A stretch of DNA of 64,000 nt from Flagellimonas flava (GTDB taxonomy: Bacteria; Bacteroidota; Bacteroidia; Flavobacteriales; Flavobacteriaceae), in NCBI RefSeq assembly GCF_900129665.1, contig NZ_FQWL01000001.1, forward strand, positions 248,001-312,000. Reading direction: 5' to 3'. A model generated the notes under the pieces. It worked only from the letters and a program-made list of their open reading frames with translations. It did no database searches and was not told the origin of the DNA. The translations under genes and the position numbers were made by a program. Below, piece after piece: positions 54,262-63,965 of the stretch (the first letter of the stretch is position 1; each line of letters starts with the position of its first letter).

Positions 54262-54475
54262 GATTGAATTGGTCAAGAACAAAATTGCACGCTTTTGTTT
54301 TTGATGTTTTGAAATATTCGGAGGGAAGAAAATTTAAACAGATACGATAATGTTTTCCATCAGTTAGGGAATCCGTATTACATGATTAATTTTCAGGAGA
54401 TTAGATGAAATGGTTATAGCGCTGTGCTATTGTGCCTTGGAAATACTCTCGCGCACTCCTCTAAAACAATAAGAA

Positions 54476-55753
54476 ATGAAGTTAAAAGGCTTACGTTGGT
54501 GGGTAATTGCATTGATTTGTGTTGCCACGGTAATAAACTACATAGACAGAACGGCATTTGGTGTGATGTGGCCAGAAATGGGCAAAGATTTGGGCATGGA
54601 TGAGGCCGATTATGCTGTCATGCTCAATGTGTTTATGATCACCTATGCGCTTGGAAAATTTCTGTCTGGTAAGTTATACGACCAAATTGGAACGCGACTA
54701 GGGTTCGTATTTTCAATCACACTTTGGTCGGCTGCTGCGGTACTGCATGCCTTTGCCAGAGGTTTGGTGTCTCTTTCCGTGGTTAGGGCCATGCTAGGAT
54801 TGGGTGAGGCAGGCAATTGGCCCGGTGCTGTAAAAAGCAACGGCGAATGGTTCCCAGTTAAGGAACGGGCCATAGCCCAGGGAATATTCAATGCCGGGGC
54901 ATCTTTGGGAAGCGTTATAGCACCAGCTTTGATTGCCTTTCTGTATGCCCAATTTGGATGGAGAACCACCTTTATTATTCTGGGTCTTATCGGTTTTATC
55001 TGGATAGTGCCATGGTTTGTAATTAATAAATCAAAACCGGAAAAACATCCTTGGCTCACAGAAAAGGAGCGTAACCTAATTCTTGCCGATCGGATTGCAC
55101 CATCTGAAGAAGACAAAAAGGACAAGGGACTTCCCCTGCATAAGATTTTAAGCTATAAAGAATCCTGGGGTGTATTGGTTTCGCGGTTTTTCATAGAGCC
55201 TATCTGGTGGTTGTTCGTAGGCTGGATGCCTTTATACCTAAATTCCAAATTTGGCTTTAGCATTGAAGAAATTGGGTCCACTATTTGGATTTCATACCTC
55301 GGGGGTATGGCAGGAAGCATTTTAGGCGGGTGGTTCTGTGGTAAACTTATGGAAAAACACGCTGTTGACTACGCTAGAAAAACCTCAATTTTAATAGGCG
55401 GACTCCTCATTTTCTTGGGCCTTTTGGGAATCATATTCTTTGTGAAAGGCAATAACCCAATGACCTTCATTTACATTGTGGCCTTGGTACTTTTTGGGTT
55501 TCAGTTTGCCATTGGAAATATCCAAACCCTATCAAGCGATTTGCTTAAGGGACCTTCCGTAGGAACGCTGGCAGGATTGGCAGGAACCATCGCCGCGGTT
55601 TCAGTGATCATCATGAACTGGCTCATTCCAAAAATCACTACGGTTTCCTATACCCCTGCATTCATAATAATAGCAGTATTGGCACCTTTGTCAGTACTAT
55701 CCATATATATTTTGATTAGAAAGATTAAACCCGTCGAACTCGATTCGATATAA
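54476..55753 (+). CDS. MFS transporter, hexuronate (ExuT/ACS) type
   Basis: 425 residues with about 12 helices. YIDRTAFGVMWPEMGKDLG in helix 1, GLGEAGNWPGAVKSNGEWFP and RAIAQGIFNAGASLGSVIAP are typical of the anion:cation symporter family that includes ExuT and KDG/uronate carriers. It probably brings unsaturated uronate monomers or DEH into the cytoplasm. It starts an operon with two SDR genes (gaps 22 and 9 bp) and an NRAMP-like gene. No GntR-type operator is seen in the 214 bp upstream. Confidence 0.9.
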   Translation: MKLKGLRWWVIALICVATVINYIDRTAFGVMWPEMGKDLGMDEADYAVMLNVFMITYALGKFLSGKLYDQIGTRLGFVFSITLWSAAAVLHAFARGLVSLSVVRAMLGLGEAGNWPGAVKSNGEWFPVKERAIAQGIFNAGASLGSVIAPALIAFLYAQFGWRTTFIILGLIGFIWIVPWFVINKSKPEKHPWLTEKERNLILADRIAPSEEDKKDKGLPLHKILSYKESWGVLVSRFFIEPIWWLFVGWMPLYLNSKFGFSIEEIGSTIWISYLGGMAGSILGGWFCGKLMEKHAVDYARKTSILIGGLLIFLGLLGIIFFVKGNNPMTFIYIVALVLFGFQFAIGNIQTLSSDLLKGPSVGTLAGLAGTIAAVSVIIMNWLIPKITTVSYTPAFIIIAVLAPLSVLSIYILIRKIKPVELDSI

Positions 55754-55775
55754 CGCACATTAATAAAAACAACAC

Positions 55776-56537
55776 ATGATATCAAAAGGAAAAGTAGCCG
55801 TAATAACGGGAGCAACAGGAGGCATCGGCTTTGAAGTCGCCAAAAGACTCGGACAGGACAATTATACTGTCATCTTAAATGGGATTGAGGATGATGCCGG
55901 AGCTCAGCGGGTAAAAGAACTTACCGCAGCGGGTATCACTGCTGAATATTACGGTTTTGATGTGACCGACGAGGATGCCGTCGGTAAAAGCATCACTGCA
56001 ATTGGTGAAAAGTATGGAAAGATAGATGCTCTGATCAATAATGCTGGAGGACTCGGTGGAAGATCCCGTTTTGAAGACATGACCACTGAATTCTATAGAG
56101 GGGTTATGGCCTTAAATCTAGATTCCACTTTTTTTGTCTCCAGGGCGGCTATTCCATTTCTTAAAAAAGGAGATAAGGCTTCCATTATAAATTATACCTC
56201 TATCGCCGGATGGAATGCCGGTGGACCAGGAGCAGGAATTTATGGAACCTCCAAGGCTGCAGTACATGCCATAACCAGGGCATTGGCCAAAGATTTGGCA
56301 GAGTACGGAATAAGAGTTAATGCAGTGTCGCCAGGCACCATTGACACTCCTTTTCACACGCAAATAAAATCGACCAAACCTGAGGTTTTTGCCTCTTGGA
56401 AGAACAATATTTTATTGGGTCGGTTAGGGCAACCAGAGGATGTGGCATCCGTGATTTCCTTTTTGGTGAGTGATGACGCTTCGTTTATGACAGCAGAAAC
56501 CATCCAAGTAGGTGGCGGACAAGGTTTAGGAATTTAA
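55776..56537 (+). CDS. Short-chain dehydrogenase/reductase, DEH reductase candidate (1)
   Basis: 253 residues, classical SDR: TGATGGIGFE (residues ~10-19) for the cofactor, NNAGG, Ser in NYTSIAG, and catalytic Tyr-x3-Lys in IYGTSK. It is the first of two SDR genes after the uronate transporter. In alginate degraders an SDR reduces DEH (4-deoxy-L-erythro-5-hexoseulose uronate) to 2-keto-3-deoxygluconate using NADH or NADPH; either SDR here could do this. The two are only distantly alike, so their roles probably differ. Confidence 0.88.
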   Translation: MISKGKVAVITGATGGIGFEVAKRLGQDNYTVILNGIEDDAGAQRVKELTAAGITAEYYGFDVTDEDAVGKSITAIGEKYGKIDALINNAGGLGGRSRFEDMTTEFYRGVMALNLDSTFFVSRAAIPFLKKGDKASIINYTSIAGWNAGGPGAGIYGTSKAAVHAITRALAKDLAEYGIRVNAVSPGTIDTPFHTQIKSTKPEVFASWKNNILLGRLGQPEDVASVISFLVSDDASFMTAETIQVGGGQGLGI

Positions 56538-56546
56538 ACTACCAAA

Positions 56547-57302
56547 ATGGGCAAACTAAAAGGCAAAATAGCACTGGTAACCGGGGGTTCAAGAGATATT
56601 GGAAGGGCCATATCCATAAAACTTGCGGCGGAAGGAGCGAAAGTTGTGGTTAACTACCTCAATTCGGATACCGGAGCCAAGGAAACCGTGGCAAAAATCC
56701 AATCCATGGGACAGGAAGCCATTGCGGTAAAGGCAGACGTTTCTAAGCTTAATGATATTGCAAACTTAAAAGCAAAGGTGGTGGAAGCCTTTGGGTCCAA
56801 GATTGATATTTTGGTAAACAATGCGGGCGGTTTGTTCGCCCGTAAAACACTACAAGAGTTTGATGAGGAATTTTACGAACTGGTTATGAATGTAAATTTC
56901 AAATCCACAGTTTTCGTCTCCCAAGCATTTGCACCTTTGATGGATAAAGGTTCGTCCATTGTCAATATCTCGTCCCAGGCCGCCAGAGATGGGGGAGGTG
57001 GAGGCTCTGCGCTGTACAGTTCTTCCAAAGGGGCCGTGACCACCTTTACACGAGCTATGAGCAAAGAATTAGGGCCCAAAGGCATTCGTGTGAATGCCAT
57101 TTGCCCTGGATTGATTGGAACCAAATTCCATGACGACTTTACCAAGGATGAAATCAGAAAAAAGGTTGCAAGCGTGACTCCGTTGCGTAGGGAAGGAGCA
57201 GCAGAGGAAGTGGCTGATTTGGTGGCGTATTTGTCCTCGGACGAAGCCTCTTTTATCACTGGAAACAATATCGATATCAACGGAGGCCTAGCTTTTAGTT
57301 AA
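56547..57302 (+). CDS. Short-chain dehydrogenase/reductase, DEH reductase candidate (2)
   Basis: 251 residues, FabG-like SDR: TGGSRDIGRA, NNAGG, NISSQAARDGG and catalytic ALYSSSK (Tyr-x3-Lys). TGGSRDIG has Arg-Asp where many SDRs have GIG spacing residues, similar to DEH or gluconate-type reductases annotated in alginate clusters. Nine bp after SDR 1 and 5 bp before the NRAMP-like gene. Fatty-acid synthesis is unlikely since no fab genes are near. Confidence 0.88.
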   Translation: MGKLKGKIALVTGGSRDIGRAISIKLAAEGAKVVVNYLNSDTGAKETVAKIQSMGQEAIAVKADVSKLNDIANLKAKVVEAFGSKIDILVNNAGGLFARKTLQEFDEEFYELVMNVNFKSTVFVSQAFAPLMDKGSSIVNISSQAARDGGGGGSALYSSSKGAVTTFTRAMSKELGPKGIRVNAICPGLIGTKFHDDFTKDEIRKKVASVTPLRREGAAEEVADLVAYLSSDEASFITGNNIDINGGLAFS

Positions 57303-57307
57303 GGATT

Positions 57308-58588
57308 TTGGAGTTGAACCAGTCAGCAAAACAACATTCGATACTGCAAAAGATCTTAGCGTTGGTTCTGGGTTTCGGACCTGGCATTTTCGCTATAGGT
57401 TATACCATTGGAACGGGAAGTGTTACCTCTATGATCGTGGCCGGAAGCACCTACGGGATGCAGCTCCTTTGGGTGCTACTTTTAAGTTGTTTCTTCTCAG
57501 GGATTTTAATGTTTACCTATGGTAATTATGCCCTAATATCGGGGGAAACCGCCCTTTTCGCATTTAAAAAGCATTTGAAATGGGGAAAGCTAATTGCCAT
57601 TTTGATTATAATAGGAATATCCTTTGGGCAGTGGAATTCTTTGATGGGTATTCTAGGTATATCTGCCAACATTATATTTGAATTGTTATTACTGTATTTT
57701 CCACAGTTGGAAGGATATCAATACGAGGGGGTGCTGGCCATAGCAATATTGATCATCGGAATTATGTATGCACTACTATTGGTGGGGAAGTACAGCTTTT
57801 TTGAGAAGATCTTGGTCATTTTCGTGAGCATTATGGGCCTTTCATTTTTGGTGTCCCTTTTTATGGTATACCCCCAACCAAAGGAAGTTTTGGAAGGTTT
57901 GTTGCCATCCATCCCCCAAATGGAAGGTGGAAAAATGATGGTAGCCGCTTTTGTAGGGACCACTATGGCTGCTGCTACCTTTTTGTCACGGCCCCTGTTT
58001 GTAAAAGGAAAGGGCTGGACCATTAGCCACTTAAAACAACAAAAAAAGGATGCCATAATAGCTGCATGTTTGGTATTTGTGATTAGTGGGGCCGTTATGG
58101 CTGTGGCCAGCGGAGCCTTATTTCACCAAGGAGAACCCGTTACCAAAGTGTTGGATATGGCCAATACCTTGGAACCTGTGGCCGGAAAGTTTGCCCTCAG
58201 TCTATTCTTTTTTGGCACCTTGAGTGCGGGCCTGTCTTCCATTTTCCCCTGCCTTTTAATAGCGCCCATTTTGCTGGCGGATTATCAATCAGGCGAACTC
58301 GATACAGGTTCCAAGCAGTTTAAGGTCATTACGGCTATTGCTTGTTTGTTTGCGTTGATTGTACCTGTTTTTGGAGCCAACCCTATTGAAATGCAAATTC
58401 TTTCCCAAGTTTTTAATGTATTTGTGCTTCCCCTGGTTATTTTGGGGATTCTACTGTTGGTAAACAACAAAAATCTGATGAAGGGTTTTAGTACTAGTTT
58501 ACTCATCAATATTGGGCTTATTGCGGCCTTATTTTTTTCACTTCTGATTTCTTTTAAGGGCATTGTGGCCTTAGTGGATCATTTCTAG
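57308..58588 (+). CDS. NRAMP-fold transporter lacking the metal-binding motifs
   Basis: 426 residues, about 11 helices, NRAMP-like in order and spacing. The start is TTG 57308, 5 bp after the SDR stop, with no ATG nearby. In helix 1 the DPGN metal motif of NRAMP is IGTG (residues 34-37), and in helix 6 the MPH motif is AAA (221-223), so all three side-chain ligands are missing. Position at the end of an alginate operon suggests an organic substrate such as a uronate or keto acid; that is inference. Automatic annotation would call it a divalent metal transporter. Confidence 0.75.
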   Translation: MELNQSAKQHSILQKILALVLGFGPGIFAIGYTIGTGSVTSMIVAGSTYGMQLLWVLLLSCFFSGILMFTYGNYALISGETALFAFKKHLKWGKLIAILIIIGISFGQWNSLMGILGISANIIFELLLLYFPQLEGYQYEGVLAIAILIIGIMYALLLVGKYSFFEKILVIFVSIMGLSFLVSLFMVYPQPKEVLEGLLPSIPQMEGGKMMVAAFVGTTMAAATFLSRPLFVKGKGWTISHLKQQKKDAIIAACLVFVISGAVMAVASGALFHQGEPVTKVLDMANTLEPVAGKFALSLFFFGTLSAGLSSIFPCLLIAPILLADYQSGELDTGSKQFKVITAIACLFALIVPVFGANPIEMQILSQVFNVFVLPLVILGILLLVNNKNLMKGFSTSLLINIGLIAALFFSLLISFKGIVALVDHF

Positions 58589-58740
58589 AAACGGACTATC
58601 TGTATAAAGTAATTCCTTGGATTTTATTTCATGTGAATTTCCGTTAAGTTTCTCTTATTCAGGTTGTTGCTCGAGTTTAAATTTACCGCCCTCCCTTTAA
58701 GAAATGTGTTGTTGATAAGATCGTGAAGAACCTAGTGGCA

Positions 58741-58784
58741 CCTACGTAAAATCCAAGTAAAGAAAATGTGAATTTTACGGTAGG
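58741..58784 (+). promoter_or_regulatory. Long inverted repeat in the nrdBA leader
   Basis: CCTACGTAAAAT (58741-58752) and ATTTTACGGTAGG (58772-58784) are complementary except for one extra G, 37 bp before nrdB. It could be an operator or an RNA hairpin with a 19-base loop. It does not look like a standard NrdR box pair. Confidence 0.45.
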
Positions 58785-58820
58785 TTATTCAGAACAATTC
58801 CAACCTTATTCTAGTTCTTT

Positions 58821-60095
58821 ATGGAGATTACTCATATCACTAAAAGGGATTTTAGCACAAAACCCTTTGAGCTTTACAAAATCACAAATGCAATTTTAAA
58901 GGCCATGACCGCGGTGGAACATGGGCAAATGACCGATGCACAAAAAATTGCAGGGGAAGTGCATTCGACACTTCTGGAGCGCAAGGGCCAAGATGCCAAT
59001 TACGTTCCCACGGTGGAAGAGGTGCAGGACATCGTAGAGACAAAACTGATGGCAAGTGAATTCCAGGATGTGGCAAAGGCCTACATCATTTACAGAAATC
59101 AACAGGCCCAAAGTAGAAAGTCGGATATTTTCGAAAAACGCATCAATCTAAAGCCTTATGAGTATCCGGAATTGTATGAATATGTGCCTGCCATTCGCCA
59201 TTCGTATTGGATTCATACCGAATTCAATTTTACAAGCGATGTACAGGATTTTAAGTCCCGTTTGAATGAGGTCGAGCGAAGCGCCATAAAGAATACCATG
59301 TTGGCCATATCCCAAATAGAGGTGGCTGTAAAAAGCTTCTGGGGAGATATCTACCACCGCATGCCCAAACCAGAAATCGGCTCGGTTGGGGCCACCTTTG
59401 CAGAAAGTGAAGTCAGACATCATGATGCCTATTCGCATCTTTTGGAAATATTAGGATTGAACAAGGAATTTGAGACACTCAAAAAGAAGCCCGTCATCAT
59501 GAAACGGGTCCAATATTTGGAAACCGCCTTAAAAAATGCCAAAAGTGAGGACCACAAGGAATATTCCGAATCCATATTGCTTTTCTCTCTTTTTATAGAG
59601 CACGTTTCCCTTTTCTCTCAGTTCCTCATCATAATGGCATTTAACAAGCACAAGAATATGTTGAAGGGAATCTCCAATGTGGTAGAGGCCACGTCCAAGG
59701 AAGAGCAAATTCATGGGGATTTTGGTATTGATATCATAAACATTATCAAAAAAGAACATCCAGAATGGTTCGATGAAAACTATCATAATATGATCCAACA
59801 GTTGTGCGAGGAGGCCTTTGTTGCCGAAAGCAAAATTGTGGATTGGATTTTTGAAGCCGGTGAGCTTGACTTTTTACCCAAAGCCGTAGTGAACGAATTC
59901 ATTAAGAACCGCTTCAATAACTCACTGGAGAGTATTGGTATTGAAAAAACTTTTGAAATAGACAAAGAAATCCTGAAACAAACAGAATGGTTTGATGACG
60001 AAATAATCGGAACAAAACACGGTGATTTTTTCGTGAAACGATCCATCAATTACAGTAAAAGAACACAAAGTATAACCAGCGACGACCTTTTTTAA
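58821..60095 (+). CDS. nrdB: Ribonucleotide reductase small subunit with N-terminal ATP-cone
   Basis: 424 residues. Residues 1-95 form an ATP-cone (KRDFSTKPFELYKITNAILKAM), normally found on the large subunit. The ferritin-like part has metal ligands Glu167, Glu197 with His200 (EVRH), Glu260, and Glu295 with His298, and Tyr204 at the position of the E. coli radical Tyr122 (Glu+7). The first ligand is Glu where E. coli has Asp84. It generates the radical for deoxynucleotide synthesis. An ATP-cone-NrdB is known from Leeuwenhoekiella blandensis, where it controls activity through the small subunit. nrdA follows after 3 bp. Confidence 0.95.
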   Translation: MEITHITKRDFSTKPFELYKITNAILKAMTAVEHGQMTDAQKIAGEVHSTLLERKGQDANYVPTVEEVQDIVETKLMASEFQDVAKAYIIYRNQQAQSRKSDIFEKRINLKPYEYPELYEYVPAIRHSYWIHTEFNFTSDVQDFKSRLNEVERSAIKNTMLAISQIEVAVKSFWGDIYHRMPKPEIGSVGATFAESEVRHHDAYSHLLEILGLNKEFETLKKKPVIMKRVQYLETALKNAKSEDHKEYSESILLFSLFIEHVSLFSQFLIIMAFNKHKNMLKGISNVVEATSKEEQIHGDFGIDIINIIKKEHPEWFDENYHNMIQQLCEEAFVAESKIVDWIFEAGELDFLPKAVVNEFIKNRFNNSLESIGIEKTFEIDKEILKQTEWFDDEIIGTKHGDFFVKRSINYSKRTQSITSDDLF

Positions 60096-60098
60096 AAT

Positions 60099-61889
60099 AT
60101 GGAAAACAAAACCTTCGAAACCCTAAAGACCAAAACTGAAACGACTACATCCGAAAAACTCGTAAACGCCAGAAAAGAGGGACTCACAATCCTAAAATCC
60201 ACTACAGATACTGAAGGTTTTAAATGGCTAAACGAGTACAGCCGTAAATTTTTGGGAGCGGGTTACTTAACGGAAGGCGCCACGCCAGAAAGTCGAATTC
60301 GAGAGATTGCAGAACGGGCCGAGCAAGTTTTACAGCTTCCGGGTTATGCCGATAAGTTCTATAACTATATGTCGGAGGGCTATTTTTCTTTGGCGTCACC
60401 AGTATGGTCTAATTTTGGTAAGGAACGGGGTTTGCCTATCAGCTGCTTTGGTTCGCATATCGATGACGATATGGGTAACATCCTGTACACCCAATCGGAA
60501 GTGGGGATGATGTCCAAACTAGGAGGTGGTACTTCTGGATATTTTGGTAAAATCCGACATCGAGGAGCTCCGGTCAAAAACAATGGGGAGGCTTCTGGAG
60601 CGGTCCATATTATGCAGTTGTTTGAATCTATGGTGGACGTGGTAAGTCAGGGTTCCGTACGCAGGGGCCGTTTTTCTCCCTATCTGCCTATTGATCACCC
60701 GGATATTATGGAGTTTTTGGAAATTGGCACAGAGGGAAATCCGATCCAACAGCTTACCCACGGTGTAACGGTCTCCAATGACTGGATGCAAGAAATGATC
60801 GATGGCGATGTGGATAAGCGCACCGTTTGGGCCAGAGTGCTGCAATGTCGTGGTGAAATGGGGTATCCCTATGTTTTCTTTACCGATAATGCCAACAATG
60901 CCAGCGCAGATGTGTATCAAGATAAAAAACATCAGATTTATGCCAGTAATCTGTGCACGGAAATTATGCTTCCTTCCAATAATGACTGGTCTTTTGTTTG
61001 CGTTTTATCCAGTATAAACCTATTGCACTATGATAAGTGGAAAAATACGGATGCCGTAGAGACGATGGTGTATTTCTTGGATGCGGTCATTACCGAATTC
61101 ATAGAGAAGTTGGAGGTGTATCGGGATTCTGCCAACCGTGATGATCGACAGACCTTTTTGTTTATGGAAAGAGCGTATAACTTTGCCAAGGAAAATAGAG
61201 CTCTTGGCTTGGGTGCACTGGGATGGCACTCGTTGCTCCAGTCCAAAAGAATGGCCTTTGACAGTCAGGAAGCTTACAACTTGAACAATGAAATTTTCAG
61301 AGAAATAAAAGAGCGATCTTATAAGGCATCGGAACAATTGGCCGAACGTTTTGGGGAACCCAAGGTCCTTGAAGGATATGGAAGGCGAAACGCAACCTTA
61401 AATGCCATAGCGCCAACGACTTCATCAGCCTTTATTTTGGGGCAGGTTTCCCAGGGAATTGAACCGATTTGGTCCAATATTTATGTGAAGGATATTGCTA
61501 AAATCAAGGTAACGATCAAGAATCCGTACCTCATGGAATTGTTAGAAGAAAAAGGACAAAACACGGATGAGATATGGAAAAGTATCCGTGATCGGGATGG
61601 ATCCGTCCAACATCTGGAATTTTTATCCGAAGGGGAAAAAGCCATTTTCAGAACCTATTCGGAGTTGGATCAATTGGATGTGGTCTATCAGGCGGCCGCA
61701 CGTCAAACCCATATAGACCAAGGGCAATCCGTAAATATCATAGTACATCCGGATATGCCAACAAAAGACATCAATAAAATTCATGTAACTGCCTGGAAAT
61801 TAGGACTTAAATCCTTGTATTACCAACATAGTATGAACGCTGCACAAAAATTCAAACAAAAGAAAGAATGTGCCAGTTGTGAGGCCTAA
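60099..61889 (+). CDS. nrdA: Ribonucleotide reductase large subunit, without ATP-cone
   Basis: 596 residues, short for class I NrdA (~760) because the ~90-residue ATP-cone is missing. Redox Cys116 (ISCFGS) and Cys301 (FVCVLSS), the thiyl-radical Cys286 with Glu288 (NLCTE), NPIQQLTHGVTV, and a C-terminal Cys591-x-x-Cys594 pair for re-reduction are present. It converts ribonucleoside diphosphates to deoxy forms. Activity control is expected to come from the ATP-cone on NrdB. Confidence 0.95.
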   Translation: MENKTFETLKTKTETTTSEKLVNARKEGLTILKSTTDTEGFKWLNEYSRKFLGAGYLTEGATPESRIREIAERAEQVLQLPGYADKFYNYMSEGYFSLASPVWSNFGKERGLPISCFGSHIDDDMGNILYTQSEVGMMSKLGGGTSGYFGKIRHRGAPVKNNGEASGAVHIMQLFESMVDVVSQGSVRRGRFSPYLPIDHPDIMEFLEIGTEGNPIQQLTHGVTVSNDWMQEMIDGDVDKRTVWARVLQCRGEMGYPYVFFTDNANNASADVYQDKKHQIYASNLCTEIMLPSNNDWSFVCVLSSINLLHYDKWKNTDAVETMVYFLDAVITEFIEKLEVYRDSANRDDRQTFLFMERAYNFAKENRALGLGALGWHSLLQSKRMAFDSQEAYNLNNEIFREIKERSYKASEQLAERFGEPKVLEGYGRRNATLNAIAPTTSSAFILGQVSQGIEPIWSNIYVKDIAKIKVTIKNPYLMELLEEKGQNTDEIWKSIRDRDGSVQHLEFLSEGEKAIFRTYSELDQLDVVYQAAARQTHIDQGQSVNIIVHPDMPTKDINKIHVTAWKLGLKSLYYQHSMNAAQKFKQKKECASCEA

Positions 61890-61915
61890 GAGTTAAGGAA
61901 TTAATTGGTGAATTT

Positions 61916-61944
61916 AGGTGGGTTTTACATCTTAAAAACCACCT
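61916..61944 (+). terminator. Hairpin after nrdA
   Basis: AGGTGG(g)TTTT pairs with AAAA(a)CCACCT across one mismatch, without a T run. Weak terminator candidate. Confidence 0.3.
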
Positions 61945-62021
61945 GGTCGGAAAAATGAAAAAGCAATATCCATTTAATTTTTTTATATATTGTATGATCA
62001 ACTAAACTAATTCTCATTAAA

Positions 62022-62654
62022 ATGTCATCATTTCCTGGGCTTTTATCAGATTATGACAAAGATGACAATGGCAAGGAATTTCTAGGTAAGAAGTCCGAAC
62101 CCGTTGATTTCGATTCTACTTTGGAATGGAAATTATTTTGCGAGGGTAGTGAAGCTGCATTTGTAAGAATTTACAATCATTATTTCAAGACCTTATATAA
62201 TCTTGGAAGACAATTTTCCGGAGATACGGATCTGTTAAAGGACACACTTCAGGAAACCTTTATCAATATTCGGAAAAAACGTGCGAAACTGCATAAGGTA
62301 GTTTCTGTTAAGGCTTTCCTAATCAAGTGCTACAGAAATAGAATAATCACAGAGCAAAAGAAAAGGAAGAAAAGCATGAACCTAAGCTTTTCTTTGGGCG
62401 CATACGGATTCTTACTTACACCTTCCCACGAAAGCGTGTTGATCAACAGGCAATTTAAACAAGAACAAATCGAATTGATTCGTGAATCCCTGAATAAATT
62501 GACCCGCAGGCAAAGGGAGGTGGTTTATTATTTCTATTATAATGGACTTTCCTATGCCCAAATTAAAGATGTGATGGGCTTCTCCAGTGTCCGCGCCGTA
62601 AGGAACTTGGTTTATAGGTCGCTTTCCGAGCTGAAGAAACACGTGGGCAGGTAA
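62022..62654 (+). CDS. ECF-type RNA polymerase sigma factor
   Basis: 210 residues. Region 2 with AAFVRIYNHYFKTLYNLGRQ and DTLQETFINI, and region 4 with LTRRQREVVYYFYYNGLSYAQIKDVMG, as in Bacteroidota sigma-70 factors of the SusCD-linked (FecI-like) type. Such factors are held by a FecR anti-sigma and switch on a nearby SusCD operon. The FecR gene follows after 200 bp. Confidence 0.92.
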   Translation: MSSFPGLLSDYDKDDNGKEFLGKKSEPVDFDSTLEWKLFCEGSEAAFVRIYNHYFKTLYNLGRQFSGDTDLLKDTLQETFINIRKKRAKLHKVVSVKAFLIKCYRNRIITEQKKRKKSMNLSFSLGAYGFLLTPSHESVLINRQFKQEQIELIRESLNKLTRRQREVVYYFYYNGLSYAQIKDVMGFSSVRAVRNLVYRSLSELKKHVGR

Positions 62655-62854
62655 CCTTTTACCATATACCTCCAACACCTAAATACATGTTGTCTGCACT
62701 TTACCGAATCAAGCATTGGATTGCGGAAAACTCCACATTTTTTAGATATTATTGATAATAGTATCAGAGAGTTATGATATTTATTTAAATAAATTCATTT
62801 TTTTTGATGTCATTTTACATTTTATGAAGTCTTATAATTAATAGTGGAATACCT

Positions 62855-63889
62855 ATGGATTATCACGAGTACGATTTAGAGGATTTTTTGGCGGACCCCG
62901 AGTTTAGGAATTGGGTGCTGAGGCCGGATCCCGCTTCACATATTTTTTGGAAGAAATGGCTGGCTGCAAATCCGTCCAAAAGAAAGACGGTTTTGGCTGC
63001 CAAGGAGATTATCCTTTCTTTAAAATTCCGCTCCGGCACCAATGAGATTGGTGATAAGGATCAAGATGAGCTGTTAAAATCAGTCTTGGGCAAACCCAAT
63101 AACTCAATTGGTCTTAAGAAACAGAAGTGGGTGACGGTTGCTTTTCAGGTTGCCGCCTCTTTGGTATTGCTGATTGGTTTGTCCATTACGCATAAAATGT
63201 CAACTACCCAAGAAATCCATCCGGCTTACAAAACGGTAAAACGGATAGTCAAGGAAAACCTTAAGGGACAAAAATCTAGGATTACATTGCCAGATGGGTC
63301 CACTGTGTTCTTGAATAACAACAGTAGAATATCATACGCCTCCAAGTTCGGGGATGAAAGAGAGATTTTTTTGGAAGGAGAAGCGTTTTTTGAAGTGAAA
63401 AAAGATCCTACCAAACCGTTCTTGGTAAATTCAAGAGGTTTGATCACTAAGGCACTGGGAACTTCCTTTAATATTAAGGCTCCTCTAGGCAAAAAAGTTG
63501 AAGTTGGTCTTGTGAGTGGCAAGATTTCGGTGGCTTCGGTTGCCCAAGTACAGGAAGTAGAGATTATTGATGACCGGGGCGGTAAAGCAACTTTTGACGC
63601 AACTCAGGGTAAGTTGGACATATCCAGTTACAAGGATATGGATTTTTACAAGTGGACCAAACGGATTTTGGTTTTCAAGTCCGCAAGCTTTGAGGAAATT
63701 AAGGAAACCTTGGAGAATTGGTATGATGTTGAAATCTCCGTGAACAATCTAAATAGACGTATAAACTATACCGGAGAATTTCCAAGTGAAAGTTTGGAAA
63801 GCGTTCTGGAGCGAATGGCCTTTGTGGAGAAATTCTCTTTTGAAATTAATAGGGGAGACGAAAGGTCCATTTCCATAACCTTTGAATAA
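62855..63889 (+). CDS. FecR-family anti-sigma factor
   Basis: 344 residues. N-terminal cytoplasmic sigma-binding part (residues 1-85), one membrane helix (VTVAFQVAASLVLLIGLSI, about 92-110), then the periplasmic FecR domain (SRITLPDGSTVFLNNNSRISY, FLEGEAFFEV, GTSFNI) and a C-terminal DUF4974-like part. It relays the signal from an outer-membrane SusC transporter through its plug/signalling domain. The transporter gene should lie just beyond the window. Confidence 0.93.
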   Translation: MDYHEYDLEDFLADPEFRNWVLRPDPASHIFWKKWLAANPSKRKTVLAAKEIILSLKFRSGTNEIGDKDQDELLKSVLGKPNNSIGLKKQKWVTVAFQVAASLVLLIGLSITHKMSTTQEIHPAYKTVKRIVKENLKGQKSRITLPDGSTVFLNNNSRISYASKFGDEREIFLEGEAFFEVKKDPTKPFLVNSRGLITKALGTSFNIKAPLGKKVEVGLVSGKISVASVAQVQEVEIIDDRGGKATFDATQGKLDISSYKDMDFYKWTKRILVFKSASFEEIKETLENWYDVEISVNNLNRRINYTGEFPSESLESVLERMAFVEKFSFEINRGDERSISITFE

Positions 63890-63965
63890 AAGCGATGCTA
63901 ACACTTAAACTAAACATATGAAAATCAAAAACTATCCGTAAAAAAATAAGTTTGCTCCAAAGAAA

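Noticed and set aside
54262..54475. GntR operator before the uronate transporter
   Set aside because: Only a weak AATTGGT half-site is present and no GGTTAACC core or TAnnTTTG box at the right distance.
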